From: Brachybacterium alimentarium
GTDB lineage: Bacteria > Actinomycetota > Actinomycetes > Actinomycetales > Dermabacteraceae
Reading direction: 5' to 3'
Length of the DNA: 64,000 nt
NCBI RefSeq assembly: GCF_002332425.1
Contig: NZ_NRGS01000014.1
Span: forward strand, 62,001-126,000
Positions 7,803 through 16,442 of this stretch are shown here, one piece after another (within the stretch, counting starts at the first letter, position 1; the number at the start of each line of letters is the position of its first letter). A program made the position numbers and the translations under genes. The notes beneath the pieces are model-generated. The model was not told the origin of the DNA. It saw only the letters and a program-made list of their open reading frames with translations, and made no database searches.

Positions 7803-8476
7803 CTCCGTCCGACGTGCCCCCGCCTGCCCTGCCGCGCGAGTTCTTCGATCGCCCCGTGCTCGAGCTGGCACCGCTGCTGCTGGGCTGCGTCCTGGTGGGG
7901 CGCGGCGTCGCCCTGCGGATCACCGAGGTCGAGGCGTACGTCGGTGCCGAGGATCCCGGCTCCCACGCCTATCGCGGGCTCACCGCGCGCAACGCCACCA
8001 TGTTCGGCGAGCCGGGGCACCTGTACGTGTACCGCCACATGGGCCTGCATTCGTGCATGAACATCGTGGCGGACGCCGCCGGGACCGGCACCGGGTGCCT
8101 GATCCGGGCCGGCGAGGTCGTCGGAGGCGTCGAGACCGCGCTCGCCCGACGCCAGGCCGCCGGGGTGTGCCGCACCGAGCGGGACCTCGCGCGAGGCCCT
8201 GGTCGCGCCACCGTGGCCAGCGGGATCACCTTCGCGGACGACGGCCTGGACCTGTGCGACCCGGGCTCCGGGATGCACCTCACCGGCCGGCTGGATCCGC
8301 AGGATCGGCCCGACGGGGAGCAGCCGGGCGAGGAGCCCCTCCTGCCCCATCCGCAGCTGGCCGTCGGCCCGCGGATCGGCCTGCGCGAGGAGGCCTCGCA
8401 CCCCGAGCTGTTCCCCTGGCGCTACCGGATCGTCGGCGACCCGACCGTCTCCGGGCCCGGTCTGATGAACCGCTGA
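7799..8476 (+). CDS. mpg: 3-methyladenine DNA glycosylase (AAG/MPG family)
   Basis: This 225-residue base-excision repair enzyme removes alkylated purines. The AAG fold signatures are present: LAPLLLGCVLVGR, RITEVEAYVGAEDPGSHAYRG (containing the catalytic Glu), NATMFGEPGHLYVY and HSCMNIVADAAGTG. The central LARGPGR precedes the RIGL strand. The C-terminal PWRYRIVGD-type ending is also typical. I start at GTG 7799, whose bases overlap the csoR stop; a second GTG at 7814 is possible. It shares a transcript with purB and csoR by overlapping junctions. Confidence 0.93.
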   Translation: MTPSDVPPPALPREFFDRPVLELAPLLLGCVLVGRGVALRITEVEAYVGAEDPGSHAYRGLTARNATMFGEPGHLYVYRHMGLHSCMNIVADAAGTGTGCLIRAGEVVGGVETALARRQAAGVCRTERDLARGPGRATVASGITFADDGLDLCDPGSGMHLTGRLDPQDRPDGEQPGEEPLLPHPQLAVGPRIGLREEASHPELFPWRYRIVGDPTVSGPGLMNR

Positions 8477-8546
8477 CCGGCCCCGCGCACGGCGTGCCAG
8501 GTCGATGGTGCACTGGCCGGGACCAGGCTGCCGGAGCAGGGTCGGG

Positions 8547-9272
8547 TCAGCGAGGACGGATCGAGACCGACTCGAGCGAGGCGTCCTCGGGCAGACGCAG
8601 CGCGAGCCCCACCGCCGCGGCGACCGACGTCGGCTGCAGATAGTTCTCCTCCTGGTACTCGCCGCCCTCGAAGGAGCGCAGCTGGCGCTGCATGTCCGTC
8701 GCCACGCGCCCGGGGTGGATGGAGCTGACGCGCACCCCGTTGTCGCGCTCCTCGGCGCGCAGGGAGTCGGCGAGGCCACGCATCGCGAACTTCGAGGCGC
8801 TGTAGGCGCCACGGGTGCGCACGGCGTTGATCCCGGAGCCGGAGTTGATCATCACCACGGTGCCGCGGGCACGACGCAGGGCCGGCAGCAGCACCCTCGT
8901 CAGCTCGGCGACGGCCACCACGTTGATCTCGAAGGATTCCGTCCACTGCTCGGGCGCGGACTCCTCGACGGTGCCGTTGGCGAGGATCCCGGCGGAGTGC
9001 ACGACGCCCGCCAGCCCGGCGGAGAGATGCAGGGCATCCACCGCGGCGGCGACGGCGGCGTAGTCGGTGAGCTCGGCGACGAACACCTCGGCGGAGGGGA
9101 ACTGCGCCGCGAGCTGCGTGAGCGCCTGTTCGTCACGGCCGCCCAGGATCAGGTGGTGATCACGGGCGAGGTCCTCGGCGACCGCGCGGCCGATCCCGCG
9201 GTTGGCTCCCGTGATGAGGACGGCGGGACGGGACGTGCTGGTGGGGGCAGGGTTCTGCGACGAGTCGTTCAT
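8547..9272 (-). CDS. Short-chain dehydrogenase/reductase
   Basis: The 241-residue product is a classical SDR. It has the cofactor motif TGANRGIGRA at about residues 21-30, the structural HSAG (in place of NNAG), INSGSG with the catalytic Ser, and YSASK with the Tyr-Lys pair. HPGRVATDM follows. Substrate cannot be told. A CAGACT hexamer (9279-9284, minus strand) is six bases from the ATG, suggesting leaderless transcription. It converges with mpg across a 70-bp spacer and is divergent from the CPBP protease gene. Confidence 0.9.
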   Translation of the reverse strand: MNDSSQNPAPTSTSRPAVLITGANRGIGRAVAEDLARDHHLILGGRDEQALTQLAAQFPSAEVFVAELTDYAAVAAAVDALHLSAGLAGVVHSAGILANGTVEESAPEQWTESFEINVVAVAELTRVLLPALRRARGTVVMINSGSGINAVRTRGAYSASKFAMRGLADSLRAEERDNGVRVSSIHPGRVATDMQRQLRSFEGGEYQEENYLQPTSVAAAVGLALRLPEDASLESVSIRPR

Positions 9273-9368
9273 ACGACGAGTCTGTCATGCCCGTCGAGGA
9301 ACTCCTCAGCCCGCTGCGCCCGGGGCGCTCGTCGGCCCGTGGATCCGCCGCAGTGAGACCATGTCGTC

Positions 9369-10130
9369 GTGCAGACCCTCACGGAGAACAGGACCTGGCT
9401 GCGGGTCGAGGTGATCGTCGTCCTCGCGCTCTCGCTGGGGCGCAGCGCCGTGTACTCGCTGATCGCGCTGGTGCAGGCGCTCGCGGCCGGGCCGCTGTCC
9501 GGGCAGAGCACCTCGCTGAACTCCTCGCTCCAGGAGAACCCCTGGCTGGACCTCCTCCAGCAGCTGCTCTCGATCGTCTTCACCCTGACCCCTGTGGCGC
9601 TCGTGGTGCTGCTGCTCGCCCTCAGCGCGGGCACGTTCGCCCAGGCGCTGCGGGATCTGGGCGTGGACCTCGGCCGCCCCGGGAAGGACCTCGCCTGGGG
9701 CCTCGCGCTCACCGCAGGCATCGGCCTGCCGGGACTCGCCGTCTACTACGCGGGCCGCGCGCTCGGCGCGACGGTCGAGGTGATCCCGGCGGCGCTGGAC
9801 ACCCACTGGTGGACGGTGCCGGTGCTCGTGCTGCATGCGGTGAAGAACGCCGTGCTGGAGGAGGTCATCGTGGTCGGCTACCTCTACCAGCGGCTCGAAC
9901 GGCTGGGCTGGTCGGGCCGGCGGATCATCATCGCCTCGGCCCTGCTGCGCGGGGCGTATCACACGTACCAGGGGGTGGGCCCGGGTCTCGCGAACCTCGC
10001 GATGGGACTCGTGTTCGGGGAGTTCTACCGGCGCTCCCGCCGCACGATGCCGCTCATCGTCGCGCACACCCTGATCGACGTCTTCGCCTTCGTGGGGTAT
10101 GCCCTGCTGAAGAGCCTCATCGCCACCTGA
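9369..10130 (+). CDS. CPBP-family intramembrane metalloprotease
   Basis: This 253-residue polytopic protein has about six to seven hydrophobic helices and the CPBP (Rce1-like, PF02517) motifs: EEVIVVGYLYQRL (motif 1, Glu-Glu), RGAYHTYQG (motif 2, His) and a final helix with MPLIVAHTLIDVF (motif 3, His and Asp). These supply the predicted metal site within the membrane. Motif 1 has V-V-G-Y where many members have xxxR. In bacteria such proteins act in bacteriocin self-immunity or membrane proteolysis; no such cluster is here. Start is a GTG at 9369. Confidence 0.88.
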   Translation: MQTLTENRTWLRVEVIVVLALSLGRSAVYSLIALVQALAAGPLSGQSTSLNSSLQENPWLDLLQQLLSIVFTLTPVALVVLLLALSAGTFAQALRDLGVDLGRPGKDLAWGLALTAGIGLPGLAVYYAGRALGATVEVIPAALDTHWWTVPVLVLHAVKNAVLEEVIVVGYLYQRLERLGWSGRRIIIASALLRGAYHTYQGVGPGLANLAMGLVFGEFYRRSRRTMPLIVAHTLIDVFAFVGYALLKSLIAT

Positions 10131-10191
10131 GCCGGCACCGGCTCCGGCAGGAGTATCAGGGACCGTCGGGCGAGCCGCGGAGCACCACGCC

Positions 10192-10518
10192 TCAGAGGAT
10201 GTAGGCGTCGTCCTCGCCGTCGGACTCGATCGGCAGGCCGGACTCGAACCAGATGTCCATGCCGCCGGCGACATTGATCGCTTCGAAGCCGTTGACGTTC
10301 AGCCACTGGGCGACCTGGAAGCTGCGGCCTCCCCCACGACAGACGATGTAGAGCGCCTCGTCATCCTCGGGGAGCTTGTCCAGGTTCTCCATCAGGGAGC
10401 TGGCCGGGATGTGCTGAGCGGTGGGCGCATGCCCTGCGTCCCACTCGTTCTGCTCACGCACGTCGATGAGGTGCGCGCCCTCGGGCACTTCGGACGGGGT
10501 GACGTTCTCGAGTTCCAT
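10192..10518 (-). CDS. Single-domain rhodanese-like protein
   Basis: This is a 108-residue single rhodanese domain. LIDVREQNEWDAGH (about residues 17-30) is the CH2A-like motif and the active loop is CRGGGRS with the catalytic Cys60, followed by AQWLNVNGFEAINVAGGM. A complete catalytic loop implies sulfur transfer or persulfide handling. An acidic tail (ESDGEDDAYIL) closes the protein. TAGGCT (10526-10531, minus strand) is seven bases from the ATG, a likely leaderless start. Confidence 0.92.
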   Translation of the reverse strand: MELENVTPSEVPEGAHLIDVREQNEWDAGHAPTAQHIPASSLMENLDKLPEDDEALYIVCRGGGRSFQVAQWLNVNGFEAINVAGGMDIWFESGLPIESDGEDDAYIL

Positions 10519-10654
10519 GCTCTCCAGCCTAATCCCCCTGGTCCGAGCATGGGACGGACAGCTCGCGCGCTCTCCGGCGGATCTCGTCGGCCCCCGCCGG
10601 CCCCTCTGGAGAGTGCCGTCCCCCGCGGGATCGGCGGATCACGTCGTGCACGAC

Positions 10655-10692
10655 GGCGGGCGGCCGGCCCGGGAAGGGACCGGCCGCCCGCC
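10655..10692 (-). terminator. Hairpin terminator after the ABC exporter operon
   Basis: GGCGGGCGGCCGG (10655-10667) and CCGGCCGCCCGCC (10680-10692) form a perfect 13-bp stem with a 12-base loop. It lies 69 bp beyond the stop of the permease gene. No T-run follows on the minus strand. Confidence 0.6.
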
Positions 10693-10760
10693 GCCGACCT
10701 CGTGGCCCGCACGCGGTCGTCGCGCGACGGAGTGCTCCGGCGCATGCGCGCGGTCGCGGC

Positions 10761-12110
10761 TCAGGCGGCGCGCCTCGCGTACCGCTTGACCAGAGGCGTT
10801 CCCACGAGCACGGCAGCGATCACGACCGCATAGGCGGCGACCACGCTGACCAGGTACTGGACCAGCATCGTCGCGTCCTTCGGGGCGCCGCCGATGACCG
10901 TGGAGATCACCAGCAGGGCGGTGCCGGTGGCGAGGATCGAGCTGAGCCCCACGGGCACGGCGATCTCGGCCAGCCGCGCCCGGTGCAGCTGCCCCACCTC
11001 GGCGCCGGCGATGTGCTGGGCGCGCAGGCGCGGGGCCTGGTCGATGACGCGGGCGGTCTGGGTGACCCCGGTGCTCACGGCCGCGAGCACCGCGGCGATG
11101 CCGAGGGTGAGCAGCCCGCCGGTGGACATCGCGGTGTTCATCATGATCTCGTCCGGGTTCTCGCCCGTGCCCAAGGCCGCGATCATCGTGAGGAACCCGG
11201 CGATCACCAGAGCGAACGTGATGCCCGAGACGGCTCGCCAGCCCGCTCGCGGGTCCCCGGCGAGCCGCCGGGCGCCCACCATGAGCGACGGGAACGGCGC
11301 GGTCCTCGCCAGCAGCAGCGCGGTGACCCACACGATGAAGGGGCCCACCACGTTGAGTCCGGCGACGATCGCGGCGATGAACAGCACCATCACGGCGATG
11401 GCCGCGCCTCCGCCACCGCTCTGCCCCATGAGGGTGGTGCCCACCTGCATGAAGCCGACGAAGCCGATGATCAGGACCACCCAGAGGACCACGCGGATCA
11501 CGGACATCCGCACCACGCGGGAGTCGCGGGCCACGCCCAGCGGGCTGAGCACCACGCCGGTCAGCGCGACCGCCGCGGAGCCCGCGGCGATCAGCACCAG
11601 GGCGACCACCAGGACCAGGTAGGCCCACCACGGCATCAGCAGATCGGCGACGGTGAACGGGGTGATCCCGAAATCGAGACCGGTGAGGGCGGGGGTCACG
11701 GCGACGTGCGCACCGAGGCCGAGCACGGCGCCGAGCAGCGACTGGCCGACCACGTCGAGGACCGCGAGGGATCCGACCTGGCCGCTGGTCCCGCCGACCA
11801 GACGCATCGTGGCCAGGTCCTTCTCGCGGCGGGCGAGGGACAGCCGCGCGGCGGAGCCGCCGAGGCCGACGGCGCTGGGCACCAGCAGCACCGAGGCCGT
11901 GATCGCGCACAGCACGAGGAAGCCCATGATCGAGGCCTCCCCCGTCATCGGGGTGCTCCCCTCCGGGAGGCGGCCGACGAAGGCCGCGGCGCCGCCGACG
12001 ACCGTCGCGGTGATCGCGGTCGCCGCGGTGAAGGCGATGACGGGCAGGATGTCGGCGAGCGCGCCGCGGCGACGCAGCAGGAGCGGGGCGGACTGGAGCA
12101 GGGCGCTCAT
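10761..12110 (-). CDS. ABC transporter permease, FtsX/MacB-like
   Basis: This 449-residue integral membrane protein has about ten hydrophobic segments in two related halves. The sequence after the second helix, ARLSLARREKDLATMRLVGGTSGQV, is the coupling region typical of FtsX-domain permeases of lipoprotein/antimicrobial-peptide exporters. A second similar element follows later (LRAQHIAGAEVGQLHRARLAE). The ATG at 12110 overlaps the stop of the ATPase gene by ATGA, so the two are one operon. A two-gene unit of this kind usually exports peptides or confers resistance to cell-wall-active peptides; no sensor kinase or peptide gene is nearby to specify it. Confidence 0.85.
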   Translation of the reverse strand: MSALLQSAPLLLRRRGALADILPVIAFTAATAITATVVGGAAAFVGRLPEGSTPMTGEASIMGFLVLCAITASVLLVPSAVGLGGSAARLSLARREKDLATMRLVGGTSGQVGSLAVLDVVGQSLLGAVLGLGAHVAVTPALTGLDFGITPFTVADLLMPWWAYLVLVVALVLIAAGSAAVALTGVVLSPLGVARDSRVVRMSVIRVVLWVVLIIGFVGFMQVGTTLMGQSGGGGAAIAVMVLFIAAIVAGLNVVGPFIVWVTALLLARTAPFPSLMVGARRLAGDPRAGWRAVSGITFALVIAGFLTMIAALGTGENPDEIMMNTAMSTGGLLTLGIAAVLAAVSTGVTQTARVIDQAPRLRAQHIAGAEVGQLHRARLAEIAVPVGLSSILATGTALLVISTVIGGAPKDATMLVQYLVSVVAAYAVVIAAVLVGTPLVKRYARRAA

Positions 12111-13060
12111 CGGGCCACCGCCTGAGTCTCGGTGGCGGCGTCGGCCGGGCGCACGAACTCCTGCGCGATACGGCCGTCGCGCATGGCGACGGTGCGGCGG
12201 CACACGGCCGCCACCTTCGCGTCATGGGTGACCATCACGAGGCTCGCGCCGGATTCGCGGCAGGTGTCCACGAGGATCTGCAGCACGGACTGGCCGGTGG
12301 TCTGGTCCAGGGCGCCGGTGGGTTCATCGGCGAAGACCACCGAGGGCCGTCCGGCCAGCGCCCGGGCGATCGCCACGCGCTGGGCCTGGCCACCGGAGAG
12401 CTGGGTGGGCCGACGGTCGTGCATCCCCTGCAGCCCCAGGCGGTCCAGCCAGCTGCGTGCGTCCGCAGCGGCGGTCCGACGGGAGATGCCGGCGAGCATG
12501 CGCGGCAGGATCACGTTCTCCAGCGCCGTGAGCTCGGGCAGCAGCTGGCCGTCCTGGAAGACGAAGCCGAAGTCCTGGCGGCGCATGCGGGTGCGGGCGC
12601 GGTCGCCGAGCGAGGAGAGGTCCGTGCCGTCGTGCCGGACGGTGCCGGAGGTGGGACGCAGGATCCCGGCGAGGATGTGCAGCAGCGTGGTCTTGCCGCA
12701 GCCGGAGGGTCCCATCACGGCCAGCGAATCGGCACGGGCGATGTCGAGGTCGACGCCGTCCAGCGCGTGGGTCGCGGTGCCCTGCGTGCCGTAGGTCATG
12801 ACCAGACGCCGGGCCGAGAGGACCGGGGCCGGATGCATGGCGGCCGGGCCCGTCGGCGCAGGCTGTGTGGGCTGTGTGGGCTGTGCAGGCTGCGTGGACT
12901 GTGCCGGCTGTGCGGGTGCGGGCTGCGTGGGCTGTACTGGCTGTGCGCGAGGGTTCGACGGGTCCGCGGCAGGCACGGTCTGGGCCGACGCGTAGCGGGT
13001 CGGCTCGGGAGAGGGGGTGGCGGCCGGAGGGGCGGGGCGGGTGTGGGGCGCGTTGTTCAT
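12107..13060 (-). CDS. ABC transporter ATP-binding protein, MacB/LolD type, with a Pro/Gln/Thr N-terminal tail
   Basis: The ATPase has Walker A GPSGCGKTT, signature LSGGQAQRVAIARAL, Walker B VVFADEP and the H-loop VMVTHD. This matches the LolD/MacB-type subfamily that pairs with FtsX permeases. The core starts near residue 80 (VLSARRLVMTYG). Before it is an unusual Pro/Gln/Thr/Ala-rich tail with repeated QPTQPA and QPAQ units, reflected in DNA as a CTGTGTGGG-like repeat at about 12862-12950. An internal ATG (MHPAPVLSARR) could be the true start, in which case the tail would not be translated; I keep the outer ATG at 13060 because the repeat reads without stops. Confidence 0.88.
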   Translation of the reverse strand: MNNAPHTRPAPPAATPSPEPTRYASAQTVPAADPSNPRAQPVQPTQPAPAQPAQSTQPAQPTQPTQPAPTGPAAMHPAPVLSARRLVMTYGTQGTATHALDGVDLDIARADSLAVMGPSGCGKTTLLHILAGILRPTSGTVRHDGTDLSSLGDRARTRMRRQDFGFVFQDGQLLPELTALENVILPRMLAGISRRTAAADARSWLDRLGLQGMHDRRPTQLSGGQAQRVAIARALAGRPSVVFADEPTGALDQTTGQSVLQILVDTCRESGASLVMVTHDAKVAAVCRRTVAMRDGRIAQEFVRPADAATETQAVAR

Positions 13061-13343
13061 GTGTCCAAGACTCGTCCGCGGGCCCCGCCTCGCGCGTCGG
13101 CCCCGGGATCGATATCCCGGTCCCGACGTCATCCCACGGTCTGACGTCCGCGGTCCTCCCCGGGGTCCTCCCCCGGGAACCTGCCCCAGGAACCTGCCCC
13201 GGGTAGCCCGGTCCCTCGAGCTCTTCCCGGAGGATCCTGCCCGGAGCGACAGGCGTCCGGAGCCGCCGGCGTTTCGAATCACCGGTGACTGGAGCGCCGG
13301 CGTCCCGAGTCACCGGCCTCAGGCCCCGCGCGGGAGGGGCCGA

Positions 13344-14129
13344 TCAGCCGAAGCGGCCGGAGATGTAGTCCTCGGTCTGCTTGTTGGTCGGGTTGGTGAA
13401 GATCGTGTCGGTGTCGTCGATCTCGATGAGGTGGCCGGGCTTGCCGGTCCCCGCGATGTTGAAGAAGCCGGTGCGGTCGGAGACCCGGGAGGCCTGCTGC
13501 ATGTTGTGCGTGACGATCACGATCGTGTACTCCTCCTTCAGCTCGTGGACGAGGTCCTCGATCGCGAGGGTGGAGATGGGGTCAAGCGCCGAGCAGGGCT
13601 CGTCCATGAGGACCACCTCGGGCTCCACGGCGATGGTCCGGGCGATGCACAGGCGCTGCTGCTGACCACCGGAGAGCCCCATGCCGGGCTTGTCCAGGCG
13701 GTCCTTGACCTCGTTCCAGAGGTTCGCGCCGGTCAGCGACCGCTCCACCAGCTCGTCGGCCGCGGCTTTGGAGATCCGGCGGTTGTTGAGCTTCACGCCG
13801 GCCAGCACGTTGTCGCGGATCGACATGGTCGGGAAGGGGTTCGCCTTCTGGAAGACCATTCCCACGCGGCGGCGCACGTTGACCGGGTCGACGCGGGAGT
13901 CGTAGATGTTCTGGCCGTTGATCTCGACCGTGCCCTCGGCGTACGCGCCGGGGATCACCTCGTGCATCCGGTTCAGGGTGCGCAGGAAGGTCGACTTCCC
14001 GCAGCCGGAGGGGCCGATCAGCGCCGTCACGGAGCGGGGCCGGATCTGGACGTCGACGCCCTCCACGGCGAGGAAGTCGCCGTAGTAGATGTTGAGGTCC
14101 TCGACGTTGATGGGCTGGGGCGCTGCCAT
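13344..14129 (-). CDS. pstB: Phosphate ABC transporter ATP-binding protein
   Basis: The 261-residue ATPase energises high-affinity phosphate import. It carries Walker [10 protein letters not shown], the PstB-specific [16 protein letters not shown], signature [15 protein letters not shown], Walker [14 protein letters not shown] and H-loop VTHNMQQ. It ends SGRFG, the typical PstB C-terminus (DYITGRFG type). RBS AAAGGAC precedes the ATG. It is last in pstSCAB; no phoU follows. The 280 bp upstream of 13344 toward the next operon hold only GC-rich sequence with short CCCGGG and CACCGG repeats. Confidence 0.97.
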   Translation of the reverse strand: MAAPQPINVEDLNIYYGDFLAVEGVDVQIRPRSVTALIGPSGCGKSTFLRTLNRMHEVIPGAYAEGTVEINGQNIYDSRVDPVNVRRRVGMVFQKANPFPTMSIRDNVLAGVKLNNRRISKAAADELVERSLTGANLWNEVKDRLDKPGMGLSGGQQQRLCIARTIAVEPEVVLMDEPCSALDPISTLAIEDLVHELKEEYTIVIVTHNMQQASRVSDRTGFFNIAGTGKPGHLIEIDDTDTIFTNPTNKQTEDYISGRFG

Positions 14130-14157
14130 CAGATGTCCTTTCGCAGGGGGCTGCCGC

Positions 14158-15321
14158 TCAGCGGCTGAGCTTCGGGGAGAAGTAGTGGCTGATCAGGCGC
14201 GCGATGATGTTCAGGATCATCACGATCACGATCAGGGTGAGGGCGGCCGCCCAGGCACGATCGATGTTCGTCGTGATCGAGCAGGCGTACACCTCCTGGT
14301 TCACGGGGTTGGTCACGGTGTCGCTCATGCAGTTCGCGCTGCCGGCGCGGTACTGCTGATTGATGAACGTGGGCAGCGTGGCCATGCGGCCGTCGAACAT
14401 GTTCCAGTTCACCGAGGTCACCATGCCGACCGTGAGCAGCAGCGGGGCGGTCTCGCCGATCACCCGGGCGATCGCCAGGGTGATGCCGGTGCTCAGGCCC
14501 GCGATCGCGGTGCGCAGCACGACCTTGACGATGGTCAGCCACTTGGGCACGCCCAGTGCGTAGGCCGCCTCCCGCAGGTCCATCGGGACCAGACGCAGCA
14601 TCTCCTCGCTCGAGCGCACCACCGTCGGGATCATCAGCAGCGAGAGCGCGACGGCGCCCATGATGCCCATGCGCACGCTCTGGTCGGGCATGAACGCGAT
14701 GAACACGGCGAGGCCGAACAGGCCAGCGACGATCGAGGGGATGCCGGTCATGACGTCGACCAGGAAGGTGACGCCCTGGCCGAGCCGGCGCCGCCAGCCG
14801 TGGTGCGCGTATTCGACGAGGAAGATCGCGGTGAACAGGCCGACGGGGATCGAGATGATCGAGGCCCACAGGGTGATCAGCAGCGTGCCCACGGTCGCGT
14901 GGAACACGCCGCCGGCGTCGGCTCCGCCGATCACACCGGACATGTCCGCGGTCCAGAACGCGAACGGGGTGGGGGCTGCGGCGATCACGCGCACCAGGCC
15001 CTTGCCGACCACCGCCCACAGCAGCGAGAACAGCGGGAACATCGCGATCGCGAAGGCGCCGATGACCACCAGGGTCATCAGGCGGTCCATCGCCCAGCGG
15101 CGTCCCTCCCGGATCCGCGAGTAGGTGTAGCCGAACAGCAGGTGGAGCACGAAGCCCAGCAGGATCGCGCTGGGCACCGTGAGCACGTCGAAGATCGCCA
15201 GCAGGGCGATGGCGACCAGCAGGCCCGCCAGACCGGTGACCACCAGGTGGTACCAGGGCAGCCGGCGCTCCTCGCCCGGTCGCAGCAGGGAGACGTTCTC
15301 GAAGGTGGAGGGGGAACTCAT
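14158..15321 (-). CDS. pstA: Phosphate ABC transporter permease PstA
   Basis: This 387-residue inner-membrane permease has the transport domain in the C-terminal two thirds ([19 protein letters not shown], then the EAA-like loop [20 protein letters not shown]). Two additional hydrophobic helices occupy residues 25-70, making it about 100 residues longer than the E. coli protein, as is frequent in actinobacteria. A cysteine-containing external loop ([11 protein letters not shown] and VYACSI) is unusual and may form a disulfide. It lies 7 bp from pstC and 28 bp from pstB, within one operon. Confidence 0.94.
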   Translation of the reverse strand: MSSPSTFENVSLLRPGEERRLPWYHLVVTGLAGLLVAIALLAIFDVLTVPSAILLGFVLHLLFGYTYSRIREGRRWAMDRLMTLVVIGAFAIAMFPLFSLLWAVVGKGLVRVIAAAPTPFAFWTADMSGVIGGADAGGVFHATVGTLLITLWASIISIPVGLFTAIFLVEYAHHGWRRRLGQGVTFLVDVMTGIPSIVAGLFGLAVFIAFMPDQSVRMGIMGAVALSLLMIPTVVRSSEEMLRLVPMDLREAAYALGVPKWLTIVKVVLRTAIAGLSTGITLAIARVIGETAPLLLTVGMVTSVNWNMFDGRMATLPTFINQQYRAGSANCMSDTVTNPVNQEVYACSITTNIDRAWAAALTLIVIVMILNIIARLISHYFSPKLSR

Positions 15322-15328
15322 GGTGGCC

Positions 15329-16342
15329 TCAGCTCTTGACGCCGCTGCGCGCGACGATCCAACGGGCGACGGCGTTGATCAGGAAGGTCAGCACGAACAG
15401 CACCAGACCGGTGAAGATCAGCAGGGACATCTCGGTGCCGGATGCCTCCGCCTGCTTCGAGGCGATGTTCGCCGCGATGGACTGGTGCATGCCGACCTCG
15501 AGAATCCTGAAGGAGAAGGTCGCCCCGGGGGCGAGGATCATCAGCACGGCCATGGTCTCGCCGAGCGCACGGCCCAGACCGAGCATCGAGGCGGCGACCA
15601 CGCCGCTGCGCCCGAAGGGCAGCACGACGGTGCGGATGGTCTCCCAGCGGGTCGCGCCCAGGGCGAGCGCGGCTTCCTCCTGCAGGCGCGGGGTCTGCAG
15701 GAACACCTCGCGGGCCACGGCCGTGATGATCGGCAGGACCATCACCGCCAGCACGATCGCCGCGGAGGCGAGGTTGCGCATCGGCGCATGGGGCTCGCCC
15801 GCGAACAGGGCGATGACCGGGTCGCCGCCCACCCAGGGCACGAATCCGGGCCAGGTGGGCCAGGCGCCCAGGGTCTGGTTCAGGAACAGGTACAGCGGCT
15901 CCAGGCGGGGCACCAGCCACAGCCCGCCCCACAGGCCGTAGACCACGGAGGGCACGGCCGCGAGCAGGTCGATCAGGTAGCCGAGCGTTGAGGCCAGGCG
16001 TCGGGGTGCGTAGTGCGAGATGAACAGGGCGATGCCGATCGAGACCGGGATCGCGATGGCCAGGGCGATCGCCGCGGCCAGGACGGTGCCGAACACGAGC
16101 GGCAGCGTGGTCTCCAGCAGGGAGAAGCCCGATGCGGAGCCGGTCGCCTCCCTGCTCTCCATCACCGCGGGCATCGACTCGGTGGTCAGGAAGATCGCCA
16201 CCAGGGCGAGGGTGACGAAGATGAGCAGTCCCGACCCGACGCTCAGGGCCGAGAACACCGAGTCGCCGAGGCGGCGGCGGGAGCTCTGCAGCGAGACGGA
16301 GGACCCTTCGTGGGTGTCCGGCGTGACCTCAGTCGTGCTCAC
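15329..16342 (-). CDS. pstC: Phosphate ABC transporter permease PstC
   Basis: This permease partner of PstA has six to seven hydrophobic helices, the PstC-type YLIDLLAAVPSVVYGLWG, and the EAA loop EEAALALGATRWETIRTVVL. Of the possible starts I prefer GTG at 16342 (VSTTEV), because GAGGAAGG lies six bases before it; a TTG at 16348 would sit too close. That gives 337 residues. It is separated from pstS by a 100-bp gap containing a strong hairpin, so its expression may be set lower than that of the binding protein. Confidence 0.95.
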   Translation of the reverse strand: MSTTEVTPDTHEGSSVSLQSSRRRLGDSVFSALSVGSGLLIFVTLALVAIFLTTESMPAVMESREATGSASGFSLLETTLPLVFGTVLAAAIALAIAIPVSIGIALFISHYAPRRLASTLGYLIDLLAAVPSVVYGLWGGLWLVPRLEPLYLFLNQTLGAWPTWPGFVPWVGGDPVIALFAGEPHAPMRNLASAAIVLAVMVLPIITAVAREVFLQTPRLQEEAALALGATRWETIRTVVLPFGRSGVVAASMLGLGRALGETMAVLMILAPGATFSFRILEVGMHQSIAANIASKQAEASGTEMSLLIFTGLVLFVLTFLINAVARWIVARSGVKS

Positions 16343-16383
16343 GGGCAACCTTCCTCAGGACGGATCGATGGGGTGGGGCGGAG

Positions 16384-16427
16384 ACGGGCGTGCCGCCGGG
16401 ACGTATGCGTCCCGACAGCACGCCCGT
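16384..16427 (-). terminator. Two-segment hairpin between pstS and pstC
   Basis: ACGGGCGTGC (16384-16393) pairs with GCACGCCCGT (16418-16427). Inside, CGGGACG (16397-16403) pairs with CGTCCCG (16408-16414) around a four-base loop. There is no T-tract. It could be a partial terminator or a 3' stabiliser giving more PstS than permease mRNA, as is usual for binding-protein genes. Confidence 0.65.
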
Positions 16428-16442
16428 GTGCTGAAGCGCAGG

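Noticed and set aside
7314-7871. 185-codon minus-strand frame over csoR
   Set aside because: Antisense to a gene with exact CsoR copper ligands; no motif of its own.
10129-10144. GAGCCGG/CCGGCTC inverted repeat at the end of the CPBP gene as a terminator
   Set aside because: The loop would be only two bases and there is no T-run; too weak to list as a feature.
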